This document shows positions 45,801-59,103 of a DNA stretch of 64,000 bases, one piece after another. The stretch lies in the NCBI RefSeq assembly GCF_017562075.2, contig NC_054083.1, forward strand, positions 23,670,285-23,734,284, read 5' to 3'. The translations under genes and the position numbers were made by a program. The notes under the pieces were generated by a model. It had not been told where the DNA came from. It ran no database searches and worked only from the letters and a program-made list of their open reading frames with translations. Every line of letters starts with the position of its first letter. Within the stretch, counting starts at the first letter, position 1. The stretch is from Anopheles merus (Eukaryota > Arthropoda > Insecta > Diptera > Culicidae).

Positions 45801-48800
45801 TCTTGCAGCCCATCACTCCGGGCCAAGAATGCAATAAGTGTATGTGTGTGTGTGTGTGCGGTGAAGGGTAAAATCGATCAGATGAAAAATGTTACTTTCT
45901 CCATATTGAGTTTCATAAGCCGATTGCAACGAGCTGGCCTCATCCTGCCGTCCCGTTTCCGAACCGTAGCGAGCCGAACATGTTGTTGTAAAATTTTCCT
46001 CCTTCTCTATGAGCTTTTTTGTGTGATAAAAACACAAACAAACTCACAACCAGGGATGGGCACAGCAGCATTGCCACTGACATGTTGCTAATAGGAAATG
46101 TATTACAATTCATCCGAGCTGTAACGCGGCGTGACTGGTGGTCACCTTGCGCCAAACGGAAAAGCCACCAGAGCGTTGGGATCGATGCATGATGAAACCG
46201 TTCGCTTGCTCTGCAGATCGATCGACCTACAGCGGGGATGGCGGGGACGGCGGGTACGGGCAGGGCTGCACGATGCATGATGCAACCGAACCAATTGCAC
46301 CCCTGGGCGCACCGAAAAGCAATTTCTGATACCATCCTGCTCGCTGTTTTTGCCGCTTCTACGCCCGATGACAGACGGCATTTCTCATAGTCGCAGTGGT
46401 GTGGCAGTGTTGTGGTTATGGTAAAACAAACTGAACATACACACGCTTTCATTCGAATACAAACAGGCAAACACATTTGGCACCACAGGGAGCGGGAGAG
46501 AGAGAGATAGAGAGAGATAGGGGACACAAACTCTGAGGGCTGACGCGCGGGAAGCTACCTGTAAAACGAAATCCCACTCACCGGAGGGCGCTTGGGGTGT
46601 GTCTGTGCTGAATGCATCTGCCAGCTGAAATTGCATCTTTCGATTTGGGGCTGGTGTCGAATGAAGGACGACTTCATTGCACCCGACATTCGAAACCAAC
46701 CATTGGCATCGGAGCAGAGCCAGACATCACACCCGACACATCCGGGGTTTGCAGAAAGAAATAACGCTCCACTCAGCTCTTTCGAGGAAGGGCACGGTTT
46801 CAGGGTTTTCAAAATTTGATATTATTGGATATGAATTTTTCATCCAAAGTTCCGAGTAGAGCTCAAAGCTTTGGCTGCTGCCGTTTCGGGGGGCGTTTTT
46901 GGGGCGTTCGAGTGGGGTGTGAGCTTTTTGAATCGTTTGTTTCGTTGCCCTGCAGGCACCCAGCGAAGGGGAGTCGCCACGCAGCTCACTGACGATCGAA
47001 ATGACGAAGGAGATTTCGCATGGAGTAAAAGTGGCGTACCGTTTGAATGCAAACTCACTGCCCCCTTCAGCACCCCCCCCCCACTTCTTTTGGTGTCAAT
47101 TTTGAGTGGCAGCGGGCTAAAGGTTTCTCACCCCTTTTTTGTATTCGCCCGCAGCTAGCTAGCCAGCCTCCGGGGGTGTCTTGAAAGCTGAGGACTGCTT
47201 GAAGCGGGATGAAAAATGATGTTCTTTTTATTATGTGAGGCTCTCCTCCATCGCCCTGCTCTCTAGTGCTCAACCTTCCCACTCTGCCCACATCTCGTAG
47301 CCGATCGAGAACCATTGATTGCACACGGGATTGCGATATGGTTGCGGTGGCGGGTATTCCGCACCAGCACCAGCAGAAGACACGCGCTGGGAGGAGTTTT
47401 CCATTTAAATAAAACGTCCCTACTCCCGCAGCGCCTGCCCTTTCTTACTCCTGTATTAAAATACGAATAAGGCAAGCGGGTGGTAGTAGCAGCAGCAGCA
47501 GCAGCCGCAGCCAGTCTGCACGAAAAGTTTCGATTCGTTTTTCGGGACAGATCCCCGTTCGGCAGCACCAGCAGCAGCGCCCTAAGAAGCTTCATTTGAA
47601 ATTCAATTTATTTTGAACCGATTTAGATATGTAGAGCAATACACGTCTATCGGTCGAGTGTGTATGTTTTTTTTGGGAAAGAGATATAGAGGGTGCTTTT
47701 TCTGTTCGCTTTGTACGATTGGTTTTAAATCGATTGAGTGTATGTGTGTGTATAGCTGCAGCTAGATGTTGGTATCAGCTTCACGACAAAGCTTCCCAGG
47801 GACTGCCAGCGAAAACTCGCAGATAGTTTGCCCAGGGATCGTAGACACTTTTGGCGGTGGCCGTAATTGTACGCCCTCGGCAAGTGATGTAATCAAACTC
47901 GCGAATAAATGAACGAACCCGAACCGTTTGGGGTGGAGTGTGAATTGCGCGCACGAGCTCTTGATGACAGTTTTGGAGAGGGTTTTTTTGCATTTTTAAA
48001 TCCTCGGTTTAGGTTGCAATGCAAGGGTGAAATCACAATTCGATCTCTATTTCTGTCCGGGCTTTTTTCAATGAAAGCTCATGGTTAAAAGCTCAACGCA
48101 TAGCCGTGAGTGAAATGTCAGTTTTCAGTTCAAGATGCTGAATATCTCACAAAACATAACTTACGAATGGCACTCGATTATGTATTATTATACCGTCACA
48201 CCAATGAGTTGAGAGTGAAATATGACAGGTCTTCGTCATACTCCCGACATGGTTTCTACATGTTCAGATTATGGTGAAATGTCAGAGACATCTCTGATTA
48301 ACGTGGCGATAGTAAGACACTTATTCCAGCGAAAGAAGTGAATATATATGTCATAGTTTGTAATAACCTCGTAAAGCTTGGAGTAGAATAACCAAAGGCA
48401 TTTATTCTTGACCTCCTCATAAACCAAAGCAATGAAATCGGTAAATAACACCGCCGAAGAATACACATCAAACCAAACCCTCTTCATTGGGTCCAACGGT
48501 TCAAAAGCCTTCGTTAGCTATTCACAAATTAGATAGGCATACAAATACACACACACAAACACACCTCGTTCGCCCCTTCACCGCTCACTGTTCCACCGTG
48601 GAGATAATTCTTACCCGTGACGGTTATGATTTCATCGAGAGGGAAACGGAGGAAAATGGTTCAAATGGACCGTGACCGAGCACTATCCAGCTTATATGGT
48701 GGTGGAACAGGGCCTCCAGAGATGCTGCACAGGCTGCTGACAAACTTGTGACTGTGCAACGTTCGTCCATCGTCCAATAAACCAGAAGGACGCAAATATC

Positions 48801-51800
48801 CTCCGGCTTGGTTTCGAGAACGTATTGGAACCCACTTTGAATGTGATGGAAGTGGAGGATAAAGACACACACTCACACACATACACGCTGGATGGGGATG
48901 TGTAGGAGTGGAACTATCACAGAACCATCCGTATGTGTGCACAATCAGTGTCGGGATGAAAAATGGAACCGTATTCCAGCGTGGGTCGGCCGAGGCTTGG
49001 ATTATTACAGTCATTTTGATGGGGCGCCCAACCATTACGGCCGTCGGTGTGGGGGTATATTTTCATGAGCGACACACCGACATCGAATATACATTCATAT
49101 AAATCCGCTTCAGATGTGTGTGTGTGTGTGCCTTTCTGCTCACAAACAGCCAGCAGATATTAACATTCATCCGATTGAAGTGTCGATGAGGGGTCGGCGG
49201 TGGGTAGATGTGAAGTGAAGTCAGCCTATGCTAACGCTGGACATAATTCCCATCATTCAATCAAATGGCGCTGGACACAAAAAAAGTATACAGAAAGCAG
49301 AGGAAAACGTGTATCACATACACGATCAGATGCGAGTGTTGGAACACAAATACAAGCGCCACCTTCCACCACCCAATATACCATACATATGCAGGAACAA
49401 ACCAATCCGATTGACAATTGGGTCCGTCTACATATTTGATTGTGTGTGTGTTTGTGTGTGTACACATGTGTGAGGGGAATGCAAAATTCAACTATCATTT
49501 GTTTTGATGTATGTACTCTTTTTTCAAGCAATAAAGATTACCCTGAACGACCGGGCGCCTCCACCGGACTCCAGGGCGGGGATCCATATCAGCGGGACAC
49601 CCAGCGGGAACGGGAACACCGAATTGGGATGGCTGCTTTGTTGTGTAATTGGGTTCGTTTATCTGTTTTATGAGGCGGAAATAAATTGACATGTGAAGCG
49701 AAATGGCTAGCCCCGTTCATGCCGAAGTCGGAAACAACGCTGGCGATGGCATGCAAAGCGTGGTGTGTGCGTGTGTGTGTGCATTGGCATTGACTGACTG
49801 GACGTTCGCTCCAGCGTTTGTGCGTTCGGTTGTTAGTGAATAGATGAGATTCTGAATTAGATTGTGAATAGTTTAGTGTTGTACATTTCAAAGTGCATTG
49901 CTTTTGTGCGGGTGAGTGTCGGGATGGCGTTTTCTCGTACATAAACGGGTATAAATCGGGTTTTGAACATTTGGAGTGATAAAGCTGTTTTATGAAGCGT
50001 TCAAAGCTGCATCATGTATCGAAATATAATTTAATGTTTTTTATGAAAGAATATTTTATGAAATATTTTATGTATTTAGATAATTGAAAATAAATATTCT
50101 AACTATTCTTCATATTTTAAACTTTTTTCTGGAATAAGAACTCTGTTTGCTTAAGCATAAACCTATTCAAATCGAAGAACAGGAATCTAAAACAAGGCAA
50201 TCGCAAGTGAAACTCTCCTGGCGCGTGATTGCGATTCAAGCGTGTGATAATTCTGCAACAAAACAACAAACGGGTCGAAAATGGCGCCGACAACATACAC
50301 AAGGCGTGGCGTCACTCTGCTTGAAACTGCCTGCCACCAACAAGCAAATTTCCCCAAGCAACAGAGCACCCTGAGATAAAAAGAGTCTGTTTTCTGGCGA
50401 CAAAAAACCCCTCCATCGCTTTACCTTTTCCCCTTTCCCACGAAAATCTCAAACCGAGACAGCGTTAAACCGGATACTTTACACGCCAAACGGCCACGAT
50501 CGTACCATTTTGGGGGCAATCGAAGCATCACACACACAAACGATACTAAAGAAGAAGACAAAGAAAAACAACAACCCAAACGGCCCTGTGTTGTACATCA
50601 CGGCCCTGCTTATCGACTAGCGGCGGACACATTTGAAACGCCATTTTCACCACACGTTTGCTAGGGCATTTCCCCCTGTTTGCACCGCCCGAGCATAGCC
50701 AGGGAGTCAACTTAATGCTCATAAATATTCAATAGCTGCACACGGCGACGACGACAATCGTAGAGAACGACATCACACCGCACGATGTGTGCTCGCGCGC
50801 GGATAGACAAATTGGAAGATGAATTCGCGCTGGCAAGAACAATCGAACAATTCACGAAGGGGAGAGAGAGAAGAGGCAGATGGATCGGAAGACGCACCAC
50901 GCGGTGCGTGTTTTCTTCCGCCGAAGCAATTTGAGAGCAGCAGGAGAATTGCGCTGTCACGCCATTTTGTTCGTCACCTGGATACGTGCCTTGATCGGAT
51001 TCGGCAAGCCTGTTAGATTTGGTGCGCTTAGCGGTGCTATAAGATTTATATTAACTGATAGGCGTCGTGCCGTACGGAGTGAGAAAGGGGAAGAGCAAGG
51101 TAATTGTAGCCCATTGCCACGCCACGTTCGGCGCCGACGCCATAAAAGCGCCCCGTCGAATGTGTATAAAAGCCGAACGGTGCTTAGCGGGGAAATGGCG
51201 ATGAAATGAAATGGTTCATCTTCCCCCCAGGTATATAAGGCGGTTTTTGGCCGTGGAACTTTGTTGTTACCTTTGGTCGCTGATGGGTTTTTTGTTGCCT
51301 TTTCTGGTGAAAAGTAAGTTTCCGCTGAGCCGGAAAATAAACTTCTACCCAGTAATTGGCCACACGATGGTTTGGCCTTTGTGGGTGGAGAAAACAACTG
51401 CAGGTGTGTCTTTGTTTTTTGGCTCAAGAGAATCAGTAGGTATGTGTTTCTCGCGTTACTCTGCTGAGCTGTCAAGAATTCGACCACCAAACTGCGCCCT
51501 TCTCCCTAGCCCGGGCATGAGAATGTGAGAAAGTGATTTGAACTCTCACGCCGATAAAAGCCAATCGCTTCCTAATACGCCCTGTTGTTGCGGTTTGCTG
51601 AGCACACCCGGGCAGCGTTTTAATCCAATTTACGCGAGGTACGGGTAGCAACCAAAGCGTCGGCCAAAAAGTTTTCATCTGCTACCTGCCACTCGCTGTC
51701 ATATTATCTCACTCACTCTCTCACACACACACATACACACTCGCTTATCGGTGGGATCAGTTTGAAAGGAAAAATGCACGAGAACAAAATCGCAGTTCTG

Positions 51801-54800
51801 CATGACGAGAGAAAGGAAGGCTGCTGCCATCCTTAGCGAAAGCAGCTTTTTCCGGTGCAGAGATTTTGCGGTGGGCTGTACATTGAGCCCAAACCGACCC
51901 ACCCATCCACATCGCCCGCACCCGAAAGGGGTGTGTGAGTATGTGAATTCTGTTTCGCGGGGTGAGGAAATTTTATGACCATTCACATATCCATAAATAT
52001 TTATGAACAGCCTGGAAGGCTGGAATGGTAGGCAAGTCGCACTGGGAAAGTATCATCTCTCGCGTCTCGGTTTGTCTCGTTTTATTCCTTCCAGCATTTT
52101 CCTAACCTTCATCTCAATCCACACACATACGCACATGCGCTACCTCTATGCTCCATCGTATTTGTTTTCAAAAAACACACACACACATACAGAGCAAACG
52201 AAATAAAAGGATTGCCAAACACCGAGCCAAGCAATTGAAACAAATGGAATGCGATGAATCTTGGCTTTCCTGGGGCGTGTGCGGTGTGGTACCGCACCAC
52301 CGCCACCATCATCATCAACATTATTATTAAGAAGCGACACAAAGTGAGTGAATTGAAAAATGCTTCCCATACACACACACACGCACGTATGTATATATTT
52401 TGTTGGTTTGGGAATGAGCAAGAATGTTTGCTGGTGCTGCTCGATTAACTCAATCATCTTGTCCCGAAATTCCCCGTTTCAAAATGTCCCGTAAGACACA
52501 ACTTGTTTTCTTTTTCGTTGTCAGTGCGGTGCGCGGTAAGGTGAGAAACGGAAACAGGAAGGAGAAAATTCGAAAAGAAGCATTTATTAACTTTTATTCC
52601 GGCTCTTGTTTCACACTACCTTCCACCACATCTCTCAGCTGTGATTTGGTTTTTGCATCAACAATTGAACTTCTCGCGGTTCCTTTTCTTTTCTACCCGG
52701 AAGCGACAAACATCGAACGTAAATTTGGCGTGAAACGGTTTCGTTTTCGTGGGGTAAACATTAAAAAAAAAATATCCAAGTACAAAATGGTTGACGGAGG
52801 GATGCAAATTTGCCATTTTGTTAACAATGCTCGATGAATAAGAAATCTCGTAGGGTGTTTTTTTTCGTGTTGTTTCTCCCTTATTTACACTTCATGTTTA
52901 AAAATATTGAACGATGGTGGTTTCGTTCTTTTTGGAAATTAACAGCTGCTTAGATGTGGAAGTAAGGCACAACCGATTTTTGATTCCAGATTGAATCAAA
53001 GTGAAGCATTCCCTGCCGGAAAATGGGAACTTTGCAAGCACCTTGTTTATGTGTGTCTGCCAGAGCAAAGGCGAACAAATTAAGTGCTCGAGGGAAAACT
53101 TGGAGTAGCAGCTTTGGCGAATCGATCGTGAAAAGCCTCAGACCTTTATTGCTTCGACTTATCCCTAAAGCCGGCCGCCACCACCGCTGCTCGGTGCGGT
53201 ACAACCGTGCTCACCGTAACGGTAGTAAATTTATACATTTTGTTTTTTTCCCCTGTCCCTTATCTTGCGTTCAGCCTCAAGCCACGCTACATACTGTTTT
53301 CGAGCCCGGGACGTTGAGAGCGAAAGCAGCGCACCCAAGAGCCATTCATCTCGATGAAGGAAGCATTTAGAACGGCTCGTGGAAGGAAGTGTCTTTCCTT
53401 TTGCCTCAGCCGCCATTTGTGCGTCATTTGCCAAGTGCACACGATGATGATGGCTTTTTTGTTTTGGAAGCTGCCCTTAATGGCGGGGACGGAATAGGTG
53501 TTAATGCTGCGCGCGACAACCGGAGACTTGTTGGACATCCGGGGCTTGCTTGCAGGGGTTGTCTTAGTGTGGTTGTGTGTTCGCCATTGAATGTAAGCAA
53601 AGCTGTTAGGCACGTGGAGAGTAGCCCATCCATTCCGAGGACGAGAGTCCTTGAACGCGATGAATGGGACGGGAACGCATTAGAAGGTCTTTGGCTGAAG
53701 GAGACGTTAAGACGGGCTGTGTACTCTTACTAGTAGATTTATTGCACAAAGATTAGGCAAAACATAGGAGAGGAAAAAAGCTGTTAGGTAGTTGAAATGC
53801 ATTCATAGGGTTTTGTGTATAGGCTGAGGAATAAGTATAGAAGTATTTACTAACACAGATTGTTTATAGCGACCAATTTAGCTGTTTTCAGCTTCTAAAG
53901 CACAGAAGACAATGAACCATACTACTTAGAGCAGTCTTGAAGACACCATTAAAACCCCCTCCGATAGTGTTAAACTTGCAGGAGAAACCCATTTCCGGCA
54001 TATCGTCCCGCCAATCGCCATCAATAGTTATGGTGAAACTTGGAAATTCTATCACCAAACCCAAACATCTTGCTACATCTTGCAAGCGCTGTTCGTCACG
54101 AACCAACCAAAACCAGGACGTCCAGTTATGGTAAGTGCAGGAAAATAGCACCTCCGGGAGAGAGGATATAAATATTTATGAGCATCCGGCCGGAACAAGC
54201 CCGTAGCACATTAAAACTAAACCGTTACCTAGCACCATGTTCGCCTTGTTCCGCGCGTTCCGGTTAAAACCGGAGCAATGGCTCGCGCATGCTTGCTCCG
54301 GAATGCCTGGACGCTGTTTACCATAATCACGGCTTTGTTTATCTTTGACACCAGGACCCAGGGCCCGGGACAATAGTGCCTGCCCGATGAACGTTAAGGG
54401 GCAGGTCGAGCGAAAAAAAGCATTGCAAGCAATTTTGGACCATCGAACGCTTCTGTACAATCGAGTGCTGTACGGGTTGTACGGGGTGCTTTATCTCTCG
54501 TTTTAATGAGACGCCGATTTGCGATTGAGATTGGTGTGGGTTTCGCATAACCTTTTTGCTGGCTGAGTGTGATCTAGAAAAGGGAGAAGGGGAAGAAGGG
54601 ATGTTCAAGGTCTAGGTAAAGAGCTCAGCAACGAGTCCGAGGATGGTCGGTGCTGCCTTTGAAGCACTTTGCACAATTGGGACGGATAAAGAAAGCAACA
54701 AAAGATAATTTATGTAAAGCTGGTAGTGGTATTGGCAAGAAGAATCATTAGTAAAGTATAAGTGTGCAATCGGGACGAAACGTATTGCAACATCATGTCG

Positions 54801-57220
54801 TGGATTCACTAGTCTGCCCGTATTGCCAATAGTAAAAGAGAGTTATTGTTCCGAATTATTTTCCAAAAAACATTGTTTTACACATGTGAAAATGATTCTA
54901 ATTTTTGAGAAAGAAATACGAAAAGCCTGAAATTCCGAAAAGGTTTGAAAAGTTGTTTCGCTGATCTCTGGTATAGTTACATGACGCAAATTGTGTTGTC
55001 TTAGGCAATGCGAAAGTACACCATTTCGCCAAAAAAAGGCTCTCCGGAAGGCCTAGCTCTCAATTTGCAGAATTTGGAAGGAGGGATATACATATATGCA
55101 CAAGGAGGTTTCTCCATTCGATCTCCACTCAAATTTCCTTGAATTCTTGGTTCCATGACATATCTGATGATTGTGCATTCATTTCAATGATTTTGAGACT
55201 TAGGTAAAACCATTTTGCATTGTATGTACATCTCCAGCGGACGGGTTGACTCCAAGAATAGCTGTGGCCTTGGAATTTACGACATTCATTAATTTGTATG
55301 GTCTTACGTGGAATACGTGGTTGCACTTCTTTCTTATTAGAGCAATAGAGAGAAGATCTCCTGATAATTCATTGCGGGATATTGCGTTTCTTAATTTGAC
55401 AGAGCAAATGAATTAACTGTATTCTACAAGCAATTGAACAAACAAACAAACTGAAATTCAAACCATTCAAAACATCATATGTTAATGCAGTTAATATTTT
55501 AAGATGCAAACATCTTTTGAAATTATCTATCTCTTAGACTAAAGACGATCAAAAACATTCCTCATATATCACATGTTACATCCAAAACATATACTCTAAT
55601 GCTCATCAAACTTATACAGACATTCTAGAATCAGGCTGGTCTCAATTTCAACAGCAAGAAAAGTTTTCAATGAAATGCTAATTTTGCTTTAATTTTGATT
55701 TCAAGTAATATTGCCTAAAAATACACCGTTGTTCTAGGTGATGATAAACCAAGCGTGAGATAACGTAACACAACATCAGTACCAATTGTACAACTTGTTT
55801 GTTGTTGTGAATAAAATTAAGCTCAGATTTCTCCACGTGTTTTTGTTTCGGGTTTTGCTGAAGGATCGTTTGCTGTATAATATTAATTAGTATCCTGCAC
55901 GAGCGAGCATAACAAGCTCATAATTGAGTGCGCGTTTCATTACCAAAAATCCAAGGGAGGACTTCCGAGGAACCGTTACCCCATCCGCTGGCAGCGCTGG
56001 TGTGTAAAGTGTGATGGAATTTTAATATCTTCTATCCATCCACAAAGATTCGGGCACACACATCTTGGAGCATTCTTTTACGTAGCCCGGGTAGAGATTT
56101 TTGGGAGCCAATTTGCACCAGAGTTCAGCATTGGCACCAGAAAGTGGTTTGAGGAGCCATCCAACCCATTGCAATCACTAGCTATGCATTGAAACGCAAA
56201 AATGTGTGTGTTTTTGGTGGGGAAACCAGAGCGCCCGACACAGAGCGGCTATGTAAATGAGGTGAAATAAAAACACAACGAACACAAGCAACGTTTCGCC
56301 CCGTTTCGGCGTCTCTCTGTTTCCGGCCCCAATCACCGACCCACACTCCAACCGCCGATGATACCCCATTTGCAAACGTGTGCGGCATAATTGTGAACCG
56401 TGTTTAACCACAATCGTCCCATGTTTTAAGCACTGTTGGGCGCGAGAAAGAGAGTGAGAAAAAGGGAAAGCCCTTAATAAAAGAACAAAACGAGCGCTCA
56501 TGTGAATGCGCCCGAATGGGGTGGTGCGGTTGGTGGTGGGATCTTTGTGTGTGTGTGCTTGCTTTGTTTTGAGTCGGGCCGCTACTCCGACGGACCCTCC
56601 GGCCAGAACGCCAGGAACGCTTTCTGGGCTCGAGGACGCTTTAGTGCAGCGCTACGTCGAAGAATACAAATCTGCTTCTCCGGCTGCTATTTATGTGCTC
56701 TCAGGGACGATGCTCGACAGAAGGACACACTCGTGGCACCGCTAGCGGCGTTGGTTTTTCCCATCCTCCATCCCTCCCTTGCTGCCCAGCTCTGGCCAAT
56801 GTTTAGGTAGTCTAGTGTGAGGTTAGTGACACCACTTCAAACAGAAACCGTCAGCGGTAGCGCTGGATATATTTGTCAGGTGTAACGCCGCTGGCGCTAA
56901 TGGCAAACGGGGCAGGACACTGACGGGACCACTTGAGGACATTTGTGCGCGAGACCCGTGTGAACGGTATTTAGTTCAGGAGGGGAGAACGAACGAGACA
57001 GCCTCTCACAACGGAACGGTCCCTGTAGCTCTTGAAGCTCTCTTAAATGGGGAAGGCAAAAAAAAAGCTAGACTCGTGCTTCGAAGCGTACTCTTATCCC
57101 ACTCGCATCCTTTTTTTTGCATCTTGGAATGATCTTGTTTTTGTTTAAAGGACGGCTAGCGTCAGCCACGCTGCAAGAGACTAGAATAATAACGAATTTC
57201 CACGTCCACTTGTCGCGTCC
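42807..57220. other. Non-coding region (part 2)
   Basis: About 14 kb with no supported gene. It contains an A/T-rich block (43,200-45,600) with a 75-bp two-copy repeat, a CAG run near 47,490, and otherwise apparently unique sequence with many CA, GA and G-rich tracts. It may be intron or enhancer DNA of the miple-type gene (inference). Confidence 0.4.
43767..43900. repeat. 75-bp direct repeat, two copies
   Basis: ACTTACAAAATTTCCAAATT and the following phrase CTATTATTT...ACTTGCATA.CCAATTAT begin at 43,767 and again at 43,842 with a few differences. Confidence 0.75.
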
Positions 57221-57264
57221 GTTTAGACTAGTGTTGGCCGTTCCGGTCCGAACCTAGTAAAAAA

Positions 57265-57475
57265 GTTCCGTTCTTTATGTAGGCCGTTCCGTTCCGATCC
57301 TTTATACAAAATCGTTCCGTTCCGTTCATTCCGTTCTTTCCGTTCATTCCGTTCCGTTCCGTTCATTCCGTTCATTCCGTTCCGTTCATTTCGTTCTTTC
57401 CGTTCATTCCGTTCTTTCCGTTCATTCCGTTCCATTCAATTCGTTCTTTCCGTTCACTCCGTTCCGGTCTTTGCC
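57265..57475. repeat. CCGTTC hexamer satellite array
   Basis: Short units CCGTTC, CATTCCGTTC and CTTTCCGTTC alternate throughout. Open frames read through it are repeat artefacts. Confidence 0.9.
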
Positions 57476-57658
57476 GCTTCAATATTGTTAGCAAGGTGCT
57501 ATCGTTCGTGCGTTCCGTTCTTTGAAAAAACCGGCTTTGTCCGGCTGTTGCTTGCTGCATGCAAGATACTTGTTCACTCTTTCTCGCACACAGTATGTGT
57601 TGCCTGTGCACTCTCCCATGCTCATAGGAATATTCATTACACTTCGTCGCGTCGCGTC

Positions 57659-58338
57659 TAGTGTTGGGTAAAGTAGCACAATTCAGTGTGCTGTGCGCAC
57701 ACGCACATTGCCCTAAGTGTGCTGTGCGCACTGTGCGCACAGTGCGCACTTCGAACCAGTGCCAAAGTGCTAGCACAGTGCTAGCACTATCGCACAGTGC
57801 TAGCACTTTCGCACAGTGCGCTCTCTGAGCACAGTGCGCTCTCTCAGCACAGTGCGCTCTCTGAGCACTGTGCGGAAGTGCTAGCACAGTGCTAGCACTT
57901 TCGCACAGTGCGCTTTCTGAGCACAGTGCGGAAGTGCTAGCACAGTGCTAGCACTTTCGCACAGTGCGCACTCTTCGCACAGTGCGCTCTCTCAGCACAG
58001 TGCGCTGTCTCAGCGCAGTGCGCTCTCTCAGCAAAGTGCGCTCTCTCAGCAAAGTGCGCTCTCTCAGCAAAGTGCGTTCTCTCAGTAAGTCTTCATGCAG
58101 ATTTGTTGCCTTGCAGCGTGTTCAGAGAGCGTACTGTGTAAAGAGTGCGCACTGTGCGAAAAGTGTGCTCAGAGAGCGCACTGTGCGAAGTGTGCGCATT
58201 GTGCGAAAAGTGCTAGCACTGTGCTAGCACTTCCGCACTGTGCTAGCACAATGCGCACTTCAAGCACTGTGCTGTGCTGTGCGCACAGTATGGTGTGCTG
58301 TGCGCACAGTGCGCACAATAGCACTTTACCCAACACTA
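57659..58338. mobile_element. Inner hAT-type foldback element (680 bp)
   Basis: The ends TAGTGTTGGGTAAAGT (57,659) and ACTTTACCCAACACTA (to 58,338) are perfect inverted repeats of 16 bases, flanked by an exact 8-bp duplication GTCGCGTC (57,651-57,658 and 58,339-58,346). The interior is built almost wholly of short units such as GCACAGTGCG, CTAGCACAGTGCTAGCAC and GCTCTCTCAGCACAGTGCG in the left half, with the complementary units (GAGAGCGCACTGTGCG) in the right half. The element can therefore fold on itself along most of its length. It has no coding capacity. Confidence 0.9.
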
Positions 58339-58629
58339 GTCGCGTCGTTTATAAAAATCGTGATAAGCAAAACCAAAAATGGTGTTGCATTTGGTATTAT
58401 GGTGCAATTTATAACATCTATTATACTTTTTGTTATAATTTAGCTTATCTTAACTAGACAAATAATTATTATAAAATTTAAATATGTACTCATATGGCAG
58501 AACGGGTTGGAAGAGATGTATTATAATATGTGATTATGAATCCGCACGATAGCCGTGATGTTGTAAACGATTTATGTGAAAAAAAAACTATTTGTTTTAA
58601 GTAGTAAGTGAAATTCAAATAATTAGTCA

Positions 58630-58812
58630 ATCTCGTGATACAATCGTCAACTCGTACCACTCAATAACATCGGCATGGGTAAAAGCCTCGAATGGATCGA
58701 GCCCCCATACGCTGGGATGATTATCCTGCTATGGGCATTGAAGTTACTGATAGCCAAGCTTATTAGTGGTACAGGAAGGCTTTGACCGAAAATGGTCGTC
58801 GCATCTAAAAAG
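58630..58812 (+). mobile_element. Diverged SINE copy inside the outer hAT element
   Basis: Phrases match the SINE at 5313-5526 in order: CGTCAACTCGTA, AACATCGGCATGGGT, GCCCCCATACG, TTATCCTGCTATGG, AGCCAAGCTTATTAGTGG, TACAGGAAGGCTTTGACCGA. It lies on the plus strand and is clearly older than the first copy. It is a third insertion in this nest. Confidence 0.7.
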
Positions 58813-58958
58813 TTTAAAAAATGCTAGATAATAAATGCATGCTTTATATTAGCACAGCTGGTACAGGTTACTGGACATAGGTTGAACCCATCTGCATTTG
58901 GTGATTTCAGCATGATGATTTAAGAAACGCCTTTTCATATCCTGTCTCAAGTAACAAT

Positions 58959-58972
58959 CCCCCCCCCCCCCC
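58959..58972. repeat. Poly(C) run
   Basis: About 14 consecutive C; similar G runs of about 11-13 bases occur near 60,722 and 61,129. Such runs can be variable or misread. Confidence 0.85.
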
Positions 58973-59103
58973 GGATGACAGTTTGGCTTCTAAGCTCTGG
59001 GCCGGTTCTTTTGCACCCCAGGTTCACGTTCCGTTCTTTTTGAAAAATGAACTAGTTCCGTTCCGTTCCTTTTTTTAACGAAATTCCCAACACTAGTTTA
59101 GAC

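Larger units (their letters stand above)
57229..59095. mobile_element. Outer hAT-type element with CCGTTC repeats
   Basis: The ends are TAGTGTTGG (57,229) and CCAACACTA (to 59,095), a classic hAT terminal form, and an exact 8-bp target-site duplication GTTTAGAC flanks it (57,221-57,228 and 59,096-59,103). The left part is an array of CCGTTC-type hexamers (about 57,265-57,475), with more CCGTTC copies at the right end in the same orientation. No transposase is visible, so it is non-autonomous. It hosts the inner hAT element (57,659-58,338) and a SINE (58,630-58,812); without the inner insertion it is about 1.2 kb. Confidence 0.9.

Noticed and set aside
45940..46527. 195-codon open frame on the minus strand
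   Set aside because: The N-terminus is a simple-sequence (CT)n translation and the rest has no motif; it looks like chance in a GC-richer patch.
57372..57887. 171-codon open frame on the minus strand
   Set aside because: It is the translation of CCGTTC and GCACAGTGCG repeats within the nested hAT elements.
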